Shown here: positions 51,478 to 60,608 of the stretch, piece after piece
Position numbering within the stretch: position 1 is the first letter of the stretch
How the letters are laid out: the number at the start of each line of letters is the position of its first letter
Assembly (NCBI RefSeq): GCF_032918005.1
Contig: NZ_CP136628.1
Location: 5,317,501 to 5,381,500 of the forward strand
DNA length: 64,000 bases
DNA from: Bradyrhizobium sp. NDS-1
Lineage (GTDB): Bacteria > Pseudomonadota > Alphaproteobacteria > Rhizobiales > Xanthobacteraceae
Direction: 5' to 3'
The notes under the pieces: model-generated
The model's input: only the letters and a program-made list of their open reading frames with translations
What the model was told of the DNA's origin: nothing
Database searches by the model: none
Translations under genes and position numbers: made by a program

Positions 51478-51915
51478 CTAACGATTAAAGCCGCCTCGCG
51501 GGCCAAACACAGGTTGGGTTTCCATCTTCTTTATTGTCGGCAAGGTACTCAGCCACTTTTGCGCTGAGCGAAACCAAAACTGATCGGCCGGAATCAATTG
51601 GTCGCGCTGTTTGATGGCGCCGACGCGCAAGCTTAGGACTTTTGCGCCTTCGCCGATCGGCGCCGAATAGATTGGTGTACCGCAATCAGGACAGAACGTC
51701 TGCTCTCGCTTGTTTCCGCTCTCCCCGGTCTTGACGTAAACTTTCAACGCGCCCGACAGCAATTTGAAGCTTCCTTCTTTCGTCGCCACGACCGTACGGA
51801 AGGCCGCGCCAGACAACGTCTGGCAATCGGTACAGTGACAGATCAGCACCTTGGCAGGATCAACCTCCGCTTCAAAAGCTATGTAGCCACAGTGGCACGC
51901 GCCGCTGACTTTCAT
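51478..51915 (-). CDS. GFA family protein (formaldehyde-activating/CENP-V fold), zinc-binding
   Basis: 145 residues from the ATG at 51915, preceded by GGGAG. MKVSGACHCGYIAFEAEVDP, LICHCTDCQTLSGAAFRT and TFCPDCGTPIYS show the paired cysteines of the two zinc sites of the GFA fold. These proteins are often called glutathione-dependent formaldehyde-activating enzymes, but most members have no proven activity. It is divergent from a LysR gene 311 bases away, its likely regulator. Confidence 0.9.
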   Translation of the reverse strand: MKVSGACHCGYIAFEAEVDPAKVLICHCTDCQTLSGAAFRTVVATKEGSFKLLSGALKVYVKTGESGNKREQTFCPDCGTPIYSAPIGEGAKVLSLRVGAIKQRDQLIPADQFWFRSAQKWLSTLPTIKKMETQPVFGPRGGFNR

Positions 51916-52226
51916 GAAGCGCTCCCTTTTTGCTAATCCTGCTGTTTCGAGATGCACGTGCGCATCGCGGTTCTTGAGCGCATCGCTTTGTCTTCTGCCG
52001 GCAGGAAACATACCCAAGACGGGCCGAACGATTGAGAACCACTATCCCCGAAGGGCAACACTCATCGCAATGGAGTCGAAATCGATCGCTCAATTCTGGC
52101 GACGTCGAACTTTCGTTGACCGGGCCACCGTGCCCTCCGTTCTTCGTCATGAGGGGACTGTATTCCACGCTCAAACAATGATAATCCTGATATCGGGAAA
52201 TAGATTGATGAATTTTTGGATCGAAT
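51916..52226. promoter_or_regulatory. Divergent intergenic region, GFA gene to LysR gene, with a near-palindrome
   Basis: 311 bases with no credible gene; a 106-codon plus-strand ORF across it looks like chance. It becomes AT-rich toward the LysR start. At 52187..52198 the near-palindrome CCTGATATCGGG (GATATC core) lies 28 bases before the LysR ATG and could be the regulator's own operator. Confidence 0.45.
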
Positions 52227-53165
52227 ATGAGTAGCCCCGACGAGATGCGGGCGTTCGTCCAAGTTGTCGAGCGCCAAAGCTTTGGAAACGCTGCTACAGC
52301 GCTCGGGCTGACCCCTTCAGCCGTTTCCAAGCTTGTCACGCGGTTGGAGGATCGGCTTGGCGTGCGCCTCCTTCATCGAACGACCCGGCGGCTGGCGCTC
52401 ACGCCTGAAGGTGACATTTATTTCGCTCGCGCGCGCCAGATTCTTGCCGATATCCAAGAAGCCGAAGCGCAAGTCGCGACGTTGCGCGCCGCGCCGCGGG
52501 GGCATCTGCGTATCAACACCAGCATTGGGTTCGGAATTCATCAGTTGGCACCGGCAATGCCCGACTTCCTGACGCGCTACCCGGAGATCGACGTCGAGCT
52601 TGCATTGACTGATCGCGTCGTCGATCTGGTCTCAGAGCACGCGGACATGACGATCCGGGCTGGTCCGGTGGCGGAGACGGCTTTGACGGCGCGAAAGCTC
52701 GCGGATGTTACGCGACTATTGTGCGCATCGCCAGCATACCTCGCCCGCTACGGCGTGCCGCAAACTCCAGCCGATCTCGCCAAACATAGTTGCATAGTGA
52801 TGGCGTTTCAAACTCCCTACCGATGGGCATTCCGGAACCATGGAAAGATAGAGGAGATCGAAATTAAACCACGAGTGGTGACCGATAACGCCGAGGCTGC
52901 GCTCAGATTGGCGCTTGATGGTGCCGGGATCGTTCGGCTTAGCGATCTGGTCGTCGGCGACTCGATCCGCGGTGGCTTGCTCGTACCGTTACTTACGGAA
53001 ACTCATCACGCCGAAGCCGTACCGCTGTCGGCTCTTTACCTGGCTGGACGTCACCGTTTGCCTAAGGTTCGGGTGTTTCTCGACTTCCTTATTGAACGAT
53101 TTAGCTCCGCGACTTTGCAGGTCGCCGTCGCGCCTGGACGCTCTAATGCATCATCCGTGGTCTAA
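52227..53165 (+). CDS. LysR-family transcriptional regulator
   Basis: 312 residues. MSSPDEMRAFVQVVERQSFG leads to the helix-turn-helix LGLTPSAVSKLVTRLEDRLG, and LLHRTTRRLALTPEG closes the winged domain. The effector domain (LRINTSIGFGIHQLAPAMPD, then MTIRAGPVAETALTARKLAD) is that of the CrgA/DsdC-like LysR group. Divergent from the GFA-family gene. The effector is unknown. No strong ribosome site precedes the ATG. Confidence 0.92.
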   Translation: MSSPDEMRAFVQVVERQSFGNAATALGLTPSAVSKLVTRLEDRLGVRLLHRTTRRLALTPEGDIYFARARQILADIQEAEAQVATLRAAPRGHLRINTSIGFGIHQLAPAMPDFLTRYPEIDVELALTDRVVDLVSEHADMTIRAGPVAETALTARKLADVTRLLCASPAYLARYGVPQTPADLAKHSCIVMAFQTPYRWAFRNHGKIEEIEIKPRVVTDNAEAALRLALDGAGIVRLSDLVVGDSIRGGLLVPLLTETHHAEAVPLSALYLAGRHRLPKVRVFLDFLIERFSSATLQVAVAPGRSNASSVV

Positions 53166-53273
53166 ACTTGGTAGCAACGCGACGGAACGTCCGCTTCAGG
53201 TCCAACAGCAGGCGCGCATGTCCGCTTTCCCTTTGCTCGTACATGTCCTTTGGCGCAGCCCGGCGAGTACGGT
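53166..53273. other. Gap with second copy of the decayed short repeat
   Basis: Contains GAACGTCCGCTTCAGGTCCA followed by AACAGCAG at about 53187..53213, similar to the stretch near 49230, and a further ATGTCCGCTTT at about 53218. Lies between the convergent LysR and amidase genes. No gene or terminator called. Confidence 0.4.
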
Positions 53274-54965
53274 CTAAACGCCCGCCAGATCCGGGGGCGG
53301 TTGGCGCATGTTGGAAGCCTGCTCATAGGCGTAGGCCAGACGCAGCAGCTTGTGTTCGCTCCAGGCCCGGCCTGCGAAGGTGATCCCGAGCGGGTAGTCG
53401 GGCGTGTCCTTGTCGTCCGCTCCCGAGATGAAACCGGCCGGCACCATGACGCTGGGGTAGCCTGCCTTTGCGGCGATCCCGCATCCTTCACTGCCGGGGA
53501 ACAGCACGGCGTCAAGCTTGTGCCGGTTCATGTAGGCGTCCATGCCGCGGGTCCTGGCGGAGAGCAAATCCATGGCACGCGCCGACTTGTATTCGCGCTC
53601 GCTCAAATCGCCCCTGGTCATGTTCGCGGCCAGGAAGTGGTCCTGGCCAAAGCGTAGCGCCTTCTCCGCATGCGCCGCGTTGAAGGCGACGATGTCGGCA
53701 ATGCTCCTGATGTCGGTGTCGGTCGCCCAATCCCTGAGGTAGAGGTCGAGATCGCGCTTCAGCTCGTAGAGGAAGATCACCGGCGGCCTCGCGACAGTGC
53801 CCTTGTGGCGGCTCAGCGGATTGCGGTTCAGCACGGCCATGGTCGTACCCGGCCCGCCGATCCAGCCAGCCGGCGGCATGCCGGCGCGCACGATGACGGC
53901 TCCCAGGTCTTCCAGCACCGTGATCGCGTCAGCGATCACCTTGGCCGACCTCGGCGACAGCTTGCCGTAGAAGGGATCGTTCAGCGGGTCGGCCGGGTCG
54001 CTCGGCACACCGATGCGTGCACCCTTCATCGCATCGCGCGTGAGATCGGCGGTGTAATCGGCCGGCCGCCGCTGCAACTCCGTCGCTGGGTCGAGCGGGT
54101 CATCGGCCGCCAGCACGTTCAGCAGCATGGCCGCGTCACGCACCGTGCGCGTCATCGGCCCCGCGGTGTCCTGGCTGTGCGCGATCGGCACGATGCCGGC
54201 GCGGCTGACGAGTCCGACCGTCGGCTTGACAGTGACGAGGCCATTCTGGCTGGCAGGGTACAGCAGCGAGCCCGAGGTCTCGGTGCCGATCGAAGCCGCG
54301 CACAGCCCGGCCGCCACGGCGACCGCCGACCCCGCACTCGAGCCACCCGGCAGCACGAGCGGGAAGCCGCGATCGTCCATCAACGCCGGCGCGTAGGGAT
54401 TTTTCACCTGACCGCCCAACGAGGAGTAGCCCGCGGGCATGTCGATCGCGAGCATGTTGGAGAATTCCGTCAGGTTCGCCTTGCCCAGGATCACCGCGCC
54501 GGCATCGCGCAGCAGCTTGACGATCGTCGCGTCGTCCCTCGCGTGCGCGCCCTCCAGCGCCAGCGAGCCCGCCGTGGTCGGCTGCTCGTCGCCGGTGGCG
54601 ATGTTGTCCTTCACCAGGATCGGGATTCCGGCCAGCGGCTGCCTGGCCGATGGTTTTACGCCGTCGAGCTTGCCCGCGATCCCGAGCGCCTCGGGATTGA
54701 GCGCGCGCACGGCGTTCAGTGCGGGCCCACCGCGATCATAGGCCTCGATGCGCGCGAGATAAGCTTTGGTCAGCGCCGTCGCGTCGGCCTGTCCGTGGGA
54801 CAGGGCCTGAGCGATATCGCTCATCGCGGCATTGGCGAGTTTCAGGGGGGCCGGCGGCTCGGCCTTAACGGTCGCCGCGGCGATATCGGCATCGCGGCGC
54901 GATGGCTTCTTCACGGCGGCCTCGCCTGACGGAGCGTCCCGAACTATCAGGCCGCCAGTTGCCAT
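53274..54965 (-). CDS. Amidase, amidase-signature family (first amidase)
   Basis: 563 residues. The Ser-Ser-Lys triad is Lys119 (IPILVKDNIAT), Ser209 (PGGSSAGSA) and Ser233 (TETSGSLLYPAS). The C-terminal segment PSVMVPAGFISG is also typical. Its N-terminal 45 residues (MATGGLIVRDAPSGE and onward) are unlike an export signal, and the ATG at 54965 has a weak ribosome site. A start at Met48 (54824) would give a conventional amidase. It lies 155 bases downstream of the transporter operon's binding-protein gene on the same strand, so it may be the last gene of that operon. Substrate unknown. Confidence 0.88.
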   Translation of the reverse strand: MATGGLIVRDAPSGEAAVKKPSRRDADIAAATVKAEPPAPLKLANAAMSDIAQALSHGQADATALTKAYLARIEAYDRGGPALNAVRALNPEALGIAGKLDGVKPSARQPLAGIPILVKDNIATGDEQPTTAGSLALEGAHARDDATIVKLLRDAGAVILGKANLTEFSNMLAIDMPAGYSSLGGQVKNPYAPALMDDRGFPLVLPGGSSAGSAVAVAAGLCAASIGTETSGSLLYPASQNGLVTVKPTVGLVSRAGIVPIAHSQDTAGPMTRTVRDAAMLLNVLAADDPLDPATELQRRPADYTADLTRDAMKGARIGVPSDPADPLNDPFYGKLSPRSAKVIADAITVLEDLGAVIVRAGMPPAGWIGGPGTTMAVLNRNPLSRHKGTVARPPVIFLYELKRDLDLYLRDWATDTDIRSIADIVAFNAAHAEKALRFGQDHFLAANMTRGDLSEREYKSARAMDLLSARTRGMDAYMNRHKLDAVLFPGSEGCGIAAKAGYPSVMVPAGFISGADDKDTPDYPLGITFAGRAWSEHKLLRLAYAYEQASNMRQPPPDLAGV

Positions 54966-55120
54966 GTTGCCAGTGTTTTGCCCGACGGGTCAACGTCGCG
55001 GCGCACCGCGCCAGCCCCGCAGCAGGCATCACGCAAGTCATTGAAATGACTACGCCCGGTTACTGTGCATGGGGTTGTTTTTCAGATTTTTGTTTTCGAG
55101 GGGCGCGTGCTGGCCCTGCC

Positions 55121-56617
55121 CTACTCCCAATACCACGTCGAGAAATCGTTCTCGTATTGCGGCACGTCCTTCCAGACGCCCTTCAGCTTCTTGTTGGTGA
55201 TGGTGATGAGCTGCGGCTGGTACAGGTAGGCGGAGACGGCGTCGGTCGCGAGCATGCGCTGGGCGTCACCGAGCAGCTTTGCGCGGCCCGCCTCGTCAGG
55301 CGTCGACACGATCTGCTTGTAGAGCGCGTTGTACGCCGCGTTGTTGTAGCCGAGATAGTAGTCCGCCTCGGTGATCTTGACGAGGTCGAACGGCTCGACA
55401 TGGCTGATGATGGTGAGATCGAAATTGTGCGGGCCGTTGCCGGCGAAGACCTGCGACAGCCATTGCGCCCATTCGACGTTCTCGATCTTGGCGATGATGC
55501 CTACCTTTGCGAGCTGGGCTGCGGCGATTTCGCCGCCCTGCCGCGCATAGGACGGCGGCGGCAGCTTCAGTGACAATTCGAGCGGCGTGGTGACGCCGGC
55601 CTCGGCGAGCAGCTTCTTGGCCTTCTCGGGGTCGTAGGGGTTGATGCCGGTGGTGTCGACATAGCCGAGCGCGCCCGGCACGTAGAAACTGCCGATCGGC
55701 GTGCCGAAACCGTCGACGGCGCCGTCGATCATCGCCTTGCGGTCGATCGCGGCGAGAATGGCACGGCGGACGCGGACGTCGTCGAGCGGCTTCTTGCGGT
55801 GATTGATCGCGACGATGGTCTTGGCCCTGGAGCCGCCGACCAGCACCGTGAAGCGCGGATCGGCCTTGAACTGCGCCATGGCACGCTGTGCGGCGACGCG
55901 CGGAAACGCATCGACGTCGCCCGAGAGCAGCGCTGCGGTCTGCGCCGCCGGCTCCGAGATGAAGCGGATCGTCACCTTGGACAGCTTGACCGCGGCGGCG
56001 TTGCGGTAGTCGGCCCATTTGGTCAGCGTGATCGAGGAGCCCTTGGCCCAGGTCCCGAGCTGATAGGGCCCGGTGCCGACCGGCTGCGTAATGTTGGTCG
56101 CGGCGCTCTTCGGCTCGACGATCGAGCCGCCCGCCTGCCCCAGCAGGAACGGCAGGTTCGGCTCGCCATATTTCAGGGTGATCACGACCGTCTCGGGGTC
56201 CGGAGCCTCGACCTTCTCGAAAGCCTGGTACAGGCTCTTGTCCTTGTTGGTGCTGTTCGGCGCGGCGTTGCGCTCGAACGAGAACTTCACCGCGGCGGAA
56301 TCGAATGGCTCGCCGTTGTGGAATTTGACGCCCTTGCGCAGCTTGAACGTATAGGACCTCAGGTCGGGCGATGCGGTCCAGCTCTCGGCCAGCAGCGGCG
56401 CGACGGAGCCGTCCTCGTTGATCTTGGTCAGGGTCTCGTAGATGTTGTAGAGCGTGACCTCGGCAATCGCGGCAGCGGCCGCGTTGGTCGGATCGAGCCC
56501 CGGAGGCTCCAGCGCCATCGCCATGACGACGCTGTCCTTCTTGCTCTGCGCCAGCACGGGCAAAGGCGCCGCGATGAGCGCGGCGGCAAACGCGACGATC
56601 GACAATTTCCTCAACAT
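55121..56617 (-). CDS. Peptide/nickel-type ABC substrate-binding protein (SBP family 5)
   Basis: 498 residues with a clear signal peptide (MLRKLSIVAFAAALIAAPLP, cleavage after LAQ). LEPPGLDPTNAAAAAIAEVT, WTASPDLRSYTFKLRKGVKF and FHNGEPFDSAAVKFSFER form the SBP_bac_5 signature. The protein is periplasmic and delivers ligand to the permeases encoded upstream. It follows the second ATPase gene by 55 bases with a GGGGAG site. Ligand may be a peptide, an amide-containing compound or another small solute; the two nearby amidases suggest an amide. Confidence 0.92.
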   Translation of the reverse strand: MLRKLSIVAFAAALIAAPLPVLAQSKKDSVVMAMALEPPGLDPTNAAAAAIAEVTLYNIYETLTKINEDGSVAPLLAESWTASPDLRSYTFKLRKGVKFHNGEPFDSAAVKFSFERNAAPNSTNKDKSLYQAFEKVEAPDPETVVITLKYGEPNLPFLLGQAGGSIVEPKSAATNITQPVGTGPYQLGTWAKGSSITLTKWADYRNAAAVKLSKVTIRFISEPAAQTAALLSGDVDAFPRVAAQRAMAQFKADPRFTVLVGGSRAKTIVAINHRKKPLDDVRVRRAILAAIDRKAMIDGAVDGFGTPIGSFYVPGALGYVDTTGINPYDPEKAKKLLAEAGVTTPLELSLKLPPPSYARQGGEIAAAQLAKVGIIAKIENVEWAQWLSQVFAGNGPHNFDLTIISHVEPFDLVKITEADYYLGYNNAAYNALYKQIVSTPDEAGRAKLLGDAQRMLATDAVSAYLYQPQLITITNKKLKGVWKDVPQYENDFSTWYWE

Positions 56618-56672
56618 GCCTAACTCCCCGGCCCTGTTCCGTTCTAAGCCTACGCCAATCCTGATCCGGACA

Positions 56673-57677
56673 CTAACTTTCCATGGCCATCTGCGGCAAC
56701 GCCATCACGGCCTCGGCCCTGTGGCAGGCGGCAAGGTGCCCCTCGCCGACCTTGCGTAACTCAGGCGGAACCTCGCGGCAATGCTGGTCGGCGAGCGGAC
56801 AGCGCGAGACATAGGCGCAGCCGGTCGCCGCCGCCGCTTGCGAGGCGATGGCCTGGGCCCCGCGCCGCCGCCGGCCGCCGCCGGCGCGCGCCCGCGGCAC
56901 GGCGTCCAGCAGCGCCCGCGTGTAGGGATGCGCGCAATGCTCGAACAGATCTTCGGGGCGGCCCTGCTCGACGATGCGGCCGAGATACATCACCGCGACC
57001 TCGTCACAGAGATAGTCGACGACGGCGAGGTCGTGGCTGATCAGGATAAAGCTCAGGCCGAATTGCTCCTGGAGGTCCTGCATCAGGTTCAGCACCTGCG
57101 CCTGCACGGAGACGTCGAGCGCGGAGACCGGCTCGTCGGCGACGATCAGCTTGGGCTGGGTGATCAGCGCGCGCGCGATCGCGATGCGCTGGCGTTGGCC
57201 GCCGGAGAATTCGTGCGGATATTTGTCCATGTCGGCATCGCGCAAACCGACCTGGCGCAGCGCCGCGGCGACGCGTTCACGGAACGTGGCCCGATCGGCT
57301 CCCTCCAGCACCGTCAGCGGCTCCGCGACGATGCGGGCGATGGTCTGGCGCGGATCGAGCGAGCCGTAAGGGTCCTGGAACACCATCTGGAAATCGCGGC
57401 GGGCGCGACGCAGCTCGTCGGCGGAGATGCGATTGAGATCGCGGCCGAGCAGCGCGACCTGGCCCGACGTCGGCCGCTCCAGCGCCATCACCAACCGCGC
57501 GAACGTCGACTTGCCCGAACCGGATTCGCCGACGACGCCGAGGCTCTTGCCCGCGGCAACCTGCACGCTCACGCCATTGAGCGCACGCACCTGCCCCGGC
57601 GGGCGAAACAGGCTTTCCCGCGGCAGAGCGTAGCGCTGTTCGAGATCCTTCACGTCGAGAAGCGGCGTGGTGCTCAT
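56673..57677 (-). CDS. Oligopeptide-type ABC transporter ATPase (DppF/OppF-like)
   Basis: 334 residues from the ATG at 57677, overlapping the preceding ATPase stop. Walker A is GESGSGKSTFARL, the signature [15 protein letters not shown], Walker B LIVADEPVSALDV, and the switch histidine is in ILISHDLAVV. The C-terminal oligopeptide-transporter extension with cysteines is present (ATGCAYVSRCPLADQHC). It acts as one half of the ATPase heterodimer with the next gene's product. An Arg-rich insertion GGGRRRRGAQA before the cysteine region is slightly unusual. Confidence 0.94.
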   Translation of the reverse strand: MSTTPLLDVKDLEQRYALPRESLFRPPGQVRALNGVSVQVAAGKSLGVVGESGSGKSTFARLVMALERPTSGQVALLGRDLNRISADELRRARRDFQMVFQDPYGSLDPRQTIARIVAEPLTVLEGADRATFRERVAAALRQVGLRDADMDKYPHEFSGGQRQRIAIARALITQPKLIVADEPVSALDVSVQAQVLNLMQDLQEQFGLSFILISHDLAVVDYLCDEVAVMYLGRIVEQGRPEDLFEHCAHPYTRALLDAVPRARAGGGRRRRGAQAIASQAAAATGCAYVSRCPLADQHCREVPPELRKVGEGHLAACHRAEAVMALPQMAMES

Positions 57678-58693
57678 GCGGTCAGCGCTCCGACGCGTTC
57701 TGCCATCGAGACATCCGTCCTGATGCAACGTACGAAGTGTCCGGGCCCAACGTCGGCCATGGGTGGCAGCGCGGCGCGGCACTGATCGATCACGAGCGGG
57801 CATCGGTCGGAGAAGGTGCAGCCGGAGGGTAGATCGGCGAGCTCCGGCACCGTGCCCGAGATCGTCTTCAGCCGCGTCCCCTTGCGCGCGCCGAGCTTCG
57901 GCCGGGCGCGGAACAGGCCTTGCGTGTAGGGATGTCCCATCCGCCGGAACACCTCGTCGGTCGGCCCGCTCTCGACGACGGTGCCGCCATACATCACCAT
58001 CATGCGTTGCACGTTCTCGGCGATGACGCCGAGATCGTGCGAGATCAGGATCATCGACATGCCGCGCTCCTCGACGAGGTCGGCAATGAGATCGAGGATC
58101 TGGCCCTGAATGGTGACGTCGAGCGCGGTGGTCGGCTCGTCCGCGATCAGCAAATCAGGCTCGCAGGCGAGCGCCATGGCGATGGTGATGCGCTGGCGCT
58201 GGCCGCCGGAAAACTGGTGCGGATAGGCATCGACGCGGCGCGCCGGGTCGGGCAGCCCGACGCGATCGAGCAAGGCGATCGCCTCGTTGCGCGCCTGCGC
58301 CGCCGAATATCTCTTGTGACGCCGCAGCGGCTCGGCAACCTGATCCCCGATCGTGTGCATCGGGTTGAGCGCGGTCATCGGCTCCTGGAAGATCATGCTG
58401 ATGCGGTTGCCTCGCAGGCGGCAATATTCCGCGTCCGGCAATCGCACGATCTCGTTGCCGTCGAGCTTGATGCTGCCCGAGACCACGGCGCTATCAGGCA
58501 GCAGCCCCATCAGGGACATCGCGGTGACCGACTTGCCGCAGCCGGACTCACCGACGAGGCCGAGCGTCTCGCCACGCTTCAGGGCGAAGCTGACGCCGCG
58601 CACGGCTTGTGCCGGGCCACGGCTGGTATTGAGGCGCACGCCGAGATTGGCGACCTCGATCAGCGGCATGTTGGAGCGCTCGCCCATCGTCAT
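57674..58693 (-). CDS. Oligopeptide-type ABC transporter ATPase (DppD/OppD-like)
   Basis: 339 residues from the ATG at 58693, overlapping the permease stop as ATGA; the long upstream ORF extension is rejected. Walker A is [13 protein letters not shown], the signature [15 protein letters not shown], Walker [14 protein letters not shown], and [12 protein letters not shown] holds the switch histidine. The C-terminal cysteine extension is [14 protein letters not shown]. It pairs with the DppF-like ATPase at the inner face of the membrane. Confidence 0.94.
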   Translation of the reverse strand: MTMGERSNMPLIEVANLGVRLNTSRGPAQAVRGVSFALKRGETLGLVGESGCGKSVTAMSLMGLLPDSAVVSGSIKLDGNEIVRLPDAEYCRLRGNRISMIFQEPMTALNPMHTIGDQVAEPLRRHKRYSAAQARNEAIALLDRVGLPDPARRVDAYPHQFSGGQRQRITIAMALACEPDLLIADEPTTALDVTIQGQILDLIADLVEERGMSMILISHDLGVIAENVQRMMVMYGGTVVESGPTDEVFRRMGHPYTQGLFRARPKLGARKGTRLKTISGTVPELADLPSGCTFSDRCPLVIDQCRAALPPMADVGPGHFVRCIRTDVSMAERVGALTA

Positions 58694-59577
58694 CGCTCCC
58701 GTGCCAATCGTGGATCGAGCAGGTCGCGCAAGCCATCGCCGAGGAGATTGAGACCGAGCACGGCGATGGCAATCGCAGCGCCCGGATAGACCGCGAGCAT
58801 CGGCGACTGGAACAGCAACGTTTGCGCATCGTTCAACATCCGCCCCCAGGACGGCTGCGGCGGCTGCGTGCCGAGGCCGAGATAGGACAAGGCCGCTTCG
58901 GCAAGGATCGCAAGCGCGAACTGGATGGTGACCTGCACGATCAGGATCGACAGGATGTTGGGCAAGACGTGCTCGATGGTGATGCGGAAGGCGCCCTTGC
59001 CCGCCGCCCGTGCGGCCAGCACGAATTCTCGCGCCCAGATCGCGTTGGCCGAACCGCGCGTCAGCCGGGTCAGCGTGGGGATCTGGAAGATGCCGATCGC
59101 GACGATCGAGGTCACCATGCCCGGTCCCGCCACCGCGGCCAGCATGATCGCGGACAGCACGGCCGGAAAGGCGAAGGTGAAGTCGGAGAAGCGCATGATG
59201 ATCTCTTCGGTCCAGCCGCGCCGGGCCGACGCGATCAGGCCGAGCGTGACGCCAAAGGTGAGACCGATGCTGACAGCGATGATACCGACCATGATGGTGG
59301 AGCGGGCGCCGGCGAGCAGCAGCGAGACGATATCGCGACCGAAGGAATCGGTGCCGAGCCAGTGCGCTGCCGAAGGCGGCCGAAGTTTTGAAGCGATGTC
59401 GATCTCGTACGGCGACCACGGCGTCCACAGCAGCGAGAGCAGCGCGGATGCGAGCACCAACAGGCTCAGCGAACCGCCGATCACGAAGCTGCGGTGGCGC
59501 AGCGCGCGGCTCCAGAACGTACGGGCCGGCACCCGGCGCGCTGCCATCGGCGCGTCAATGGTCATGGGCGCGCTCAC
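58690..59577 (-). CDS. ABC transporter permease (DppC/OppC-like)
   Basis: 295 residues using the GTG at 59577, which overlaps the upstream permease stop as GTGA; ATG at 59565 is an equally reasonable start. Typical DppC features are the first helix SFVIGGSLSLLVLASALLSL, HWLGTDSFGRDIVSLLLAGA, and the coupling EAA-like loop EFVLAARAAGKGAFRITIEH. About six membrane helices. Forms the channel with the DppB-like permease. Confidence 0.92.
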   Translation of the reverse strand: MSAPMTIDAPMAARRVPARTFWSRALRHRSFVIGGSLSLLVLASALLSLLWTPWSPYEIDIASKLRPPSAAHWLGTDSFGRDIVSLLLAGARSTIMVGIIAVSIGLTFGVTLGLIASARRGWTEEIIMRFSDFTFAFPAVLSAIMLAAVAGPGMVTSIVAIGIFQIPTLTRLTRGSANAIWAREFVLAARAAGKGAFRITIEHVLPNILSILIVQVTIQFALAILAEAALSYLGLGTQPPQPSWGRMLNDAQTLLFQSPMLAVYPGAAIAIAVLGLNLLGDGLRDLLDPRLARER

Positions 59578-60524
59578 AGGTCGTGAACCTTGATGCGGGG
59601 ATCGATGAAGGCATAGAGAACGTCGACGACGAAATTGACGATGACGACCATGGTCGCGAGCAGCATCACGCAATTGCGCACGACAATGAGGTCGCGGTTG
59701 GCGATTGACTGGAAGATCAGGCGGCCAAGACCCGGAAGGTAGAACACGTTCTCGATCACGATGGTGCCGGCCAGCAGATTGGCGAACTGCAGCCCCATCA
59801 CCGTCATGACGGGGATCATGGCGTTACGCAGCACGTGGCCCCACAGCACTTCGCGCTTGCCGAGCCCCTTCGCACGCGCGGTGCGGACGAAGTCCTCGCG
59901 CAGCACTTCCAGGACGGCCGAGCGCGTGACGCGCGCGAGGATCGCGGCCTGCACCACCGCGAGCGAGATCGCCGGCAGCAGCAGCGACTTCAGGCCGAGC
60001 CAGATGCCGTCCTCCCAACCGGCAAAGCCGCCCGCCGAGAGCCATTGCAGCCGCACGGAGAACAGGAGCACCAGCAGGATCGCGAACCAGAAGTTCGGCA
60101 GCGCGATGCCGACCTGGGTCAGCGACATCACACCGACGTCGCCAAGCTTGTTGTGGTTGGCGGCGGTGTAGATGCCGGCAGAGAGCGCCAGCGTCACCGT
60201 GATCGTCATGGCCATGATGGCGAGCGGAAACGTCAGCACCAGCCGCTCCGCGATCAGGCTGGCGACCGGCGTGCCGTAGACATAGGAATTGCCAAGATCG
60301 CCGGAGAGAAGTCCTTTGATCCAGTGCAGATAACGAACCGCCAGCGGCTGGTCGAGCCCGAGCTTGACGGTGAGCGCGCGGACCGCGTCCGGCGAGGCGT
60401 CGGCGCCCATCAGCATCTGCGCCGCGTTGCCCGGAAGCGCGTCGAGCACCAGAAAAATGATCAGCGAGGCGCCGACCAGCGTCGCCAGCAAGGTCAACAG
60501 ACGTCGGAGGACAAAGACGCTCAT
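59574..60524 (-). CDS. ABC transporter permease (DppB/OppB-like)
   Basis: 316 residues. MSVFVLRRLLTLLATLVGAS is the usual DppB N-terminal helix. GLDQPLAVRYLHWIKGLLSG and DLGNSYVYGTPV follow, then the EAA-like loop DFVRTARAKGLGKREVLWGH. Six membrane helices. First transporter gene after the upstream amidase (84-base gap). Confidence 0.93.
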   Translation of the reverse strand: MSVFVLRRLLTLLATLVGASLIIFLVLDALPGNAAQMLMGADASPDAVRALTVKLGLDQPLAVRYLHWIKGLLSGDLGNSYVYGTPVASLIAERLVLTFPLAIMAMTITVTLALSAGIYTAANHNKLGDVGVMSLTQVGIALPNFWFAILLVLLFSVRLQWLSAGGFAGWEDGIWLGLKSLLLPAISLAVVQAAILARVTRSAVLEVLREDFVRTARAKGLGKREVLWGHVLRNAMIPVMTVMGLQFANLLAGTIVIENVFYLPGLGRLIFQSIANRDLIVVRNCVMLLATMVVIVNFVVDVLYAFIDPRIKVHDL

Positions 60525-60608
60525 GCGCGCTCGGCTTCAGGGCTCGGCTGCAGCACGATCAACATGTCCGGTCCCCCGAGGCAAGCTCTTTGCTGCATGC
60601 CCATCTCC

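Noticed and set aside
51914..52234. 106-codon plus-strand ORF between the GFA and LysR genes
   Set aside because: No recognisable motifs or good ribosome site, and it overlaps both neighbouring starts.
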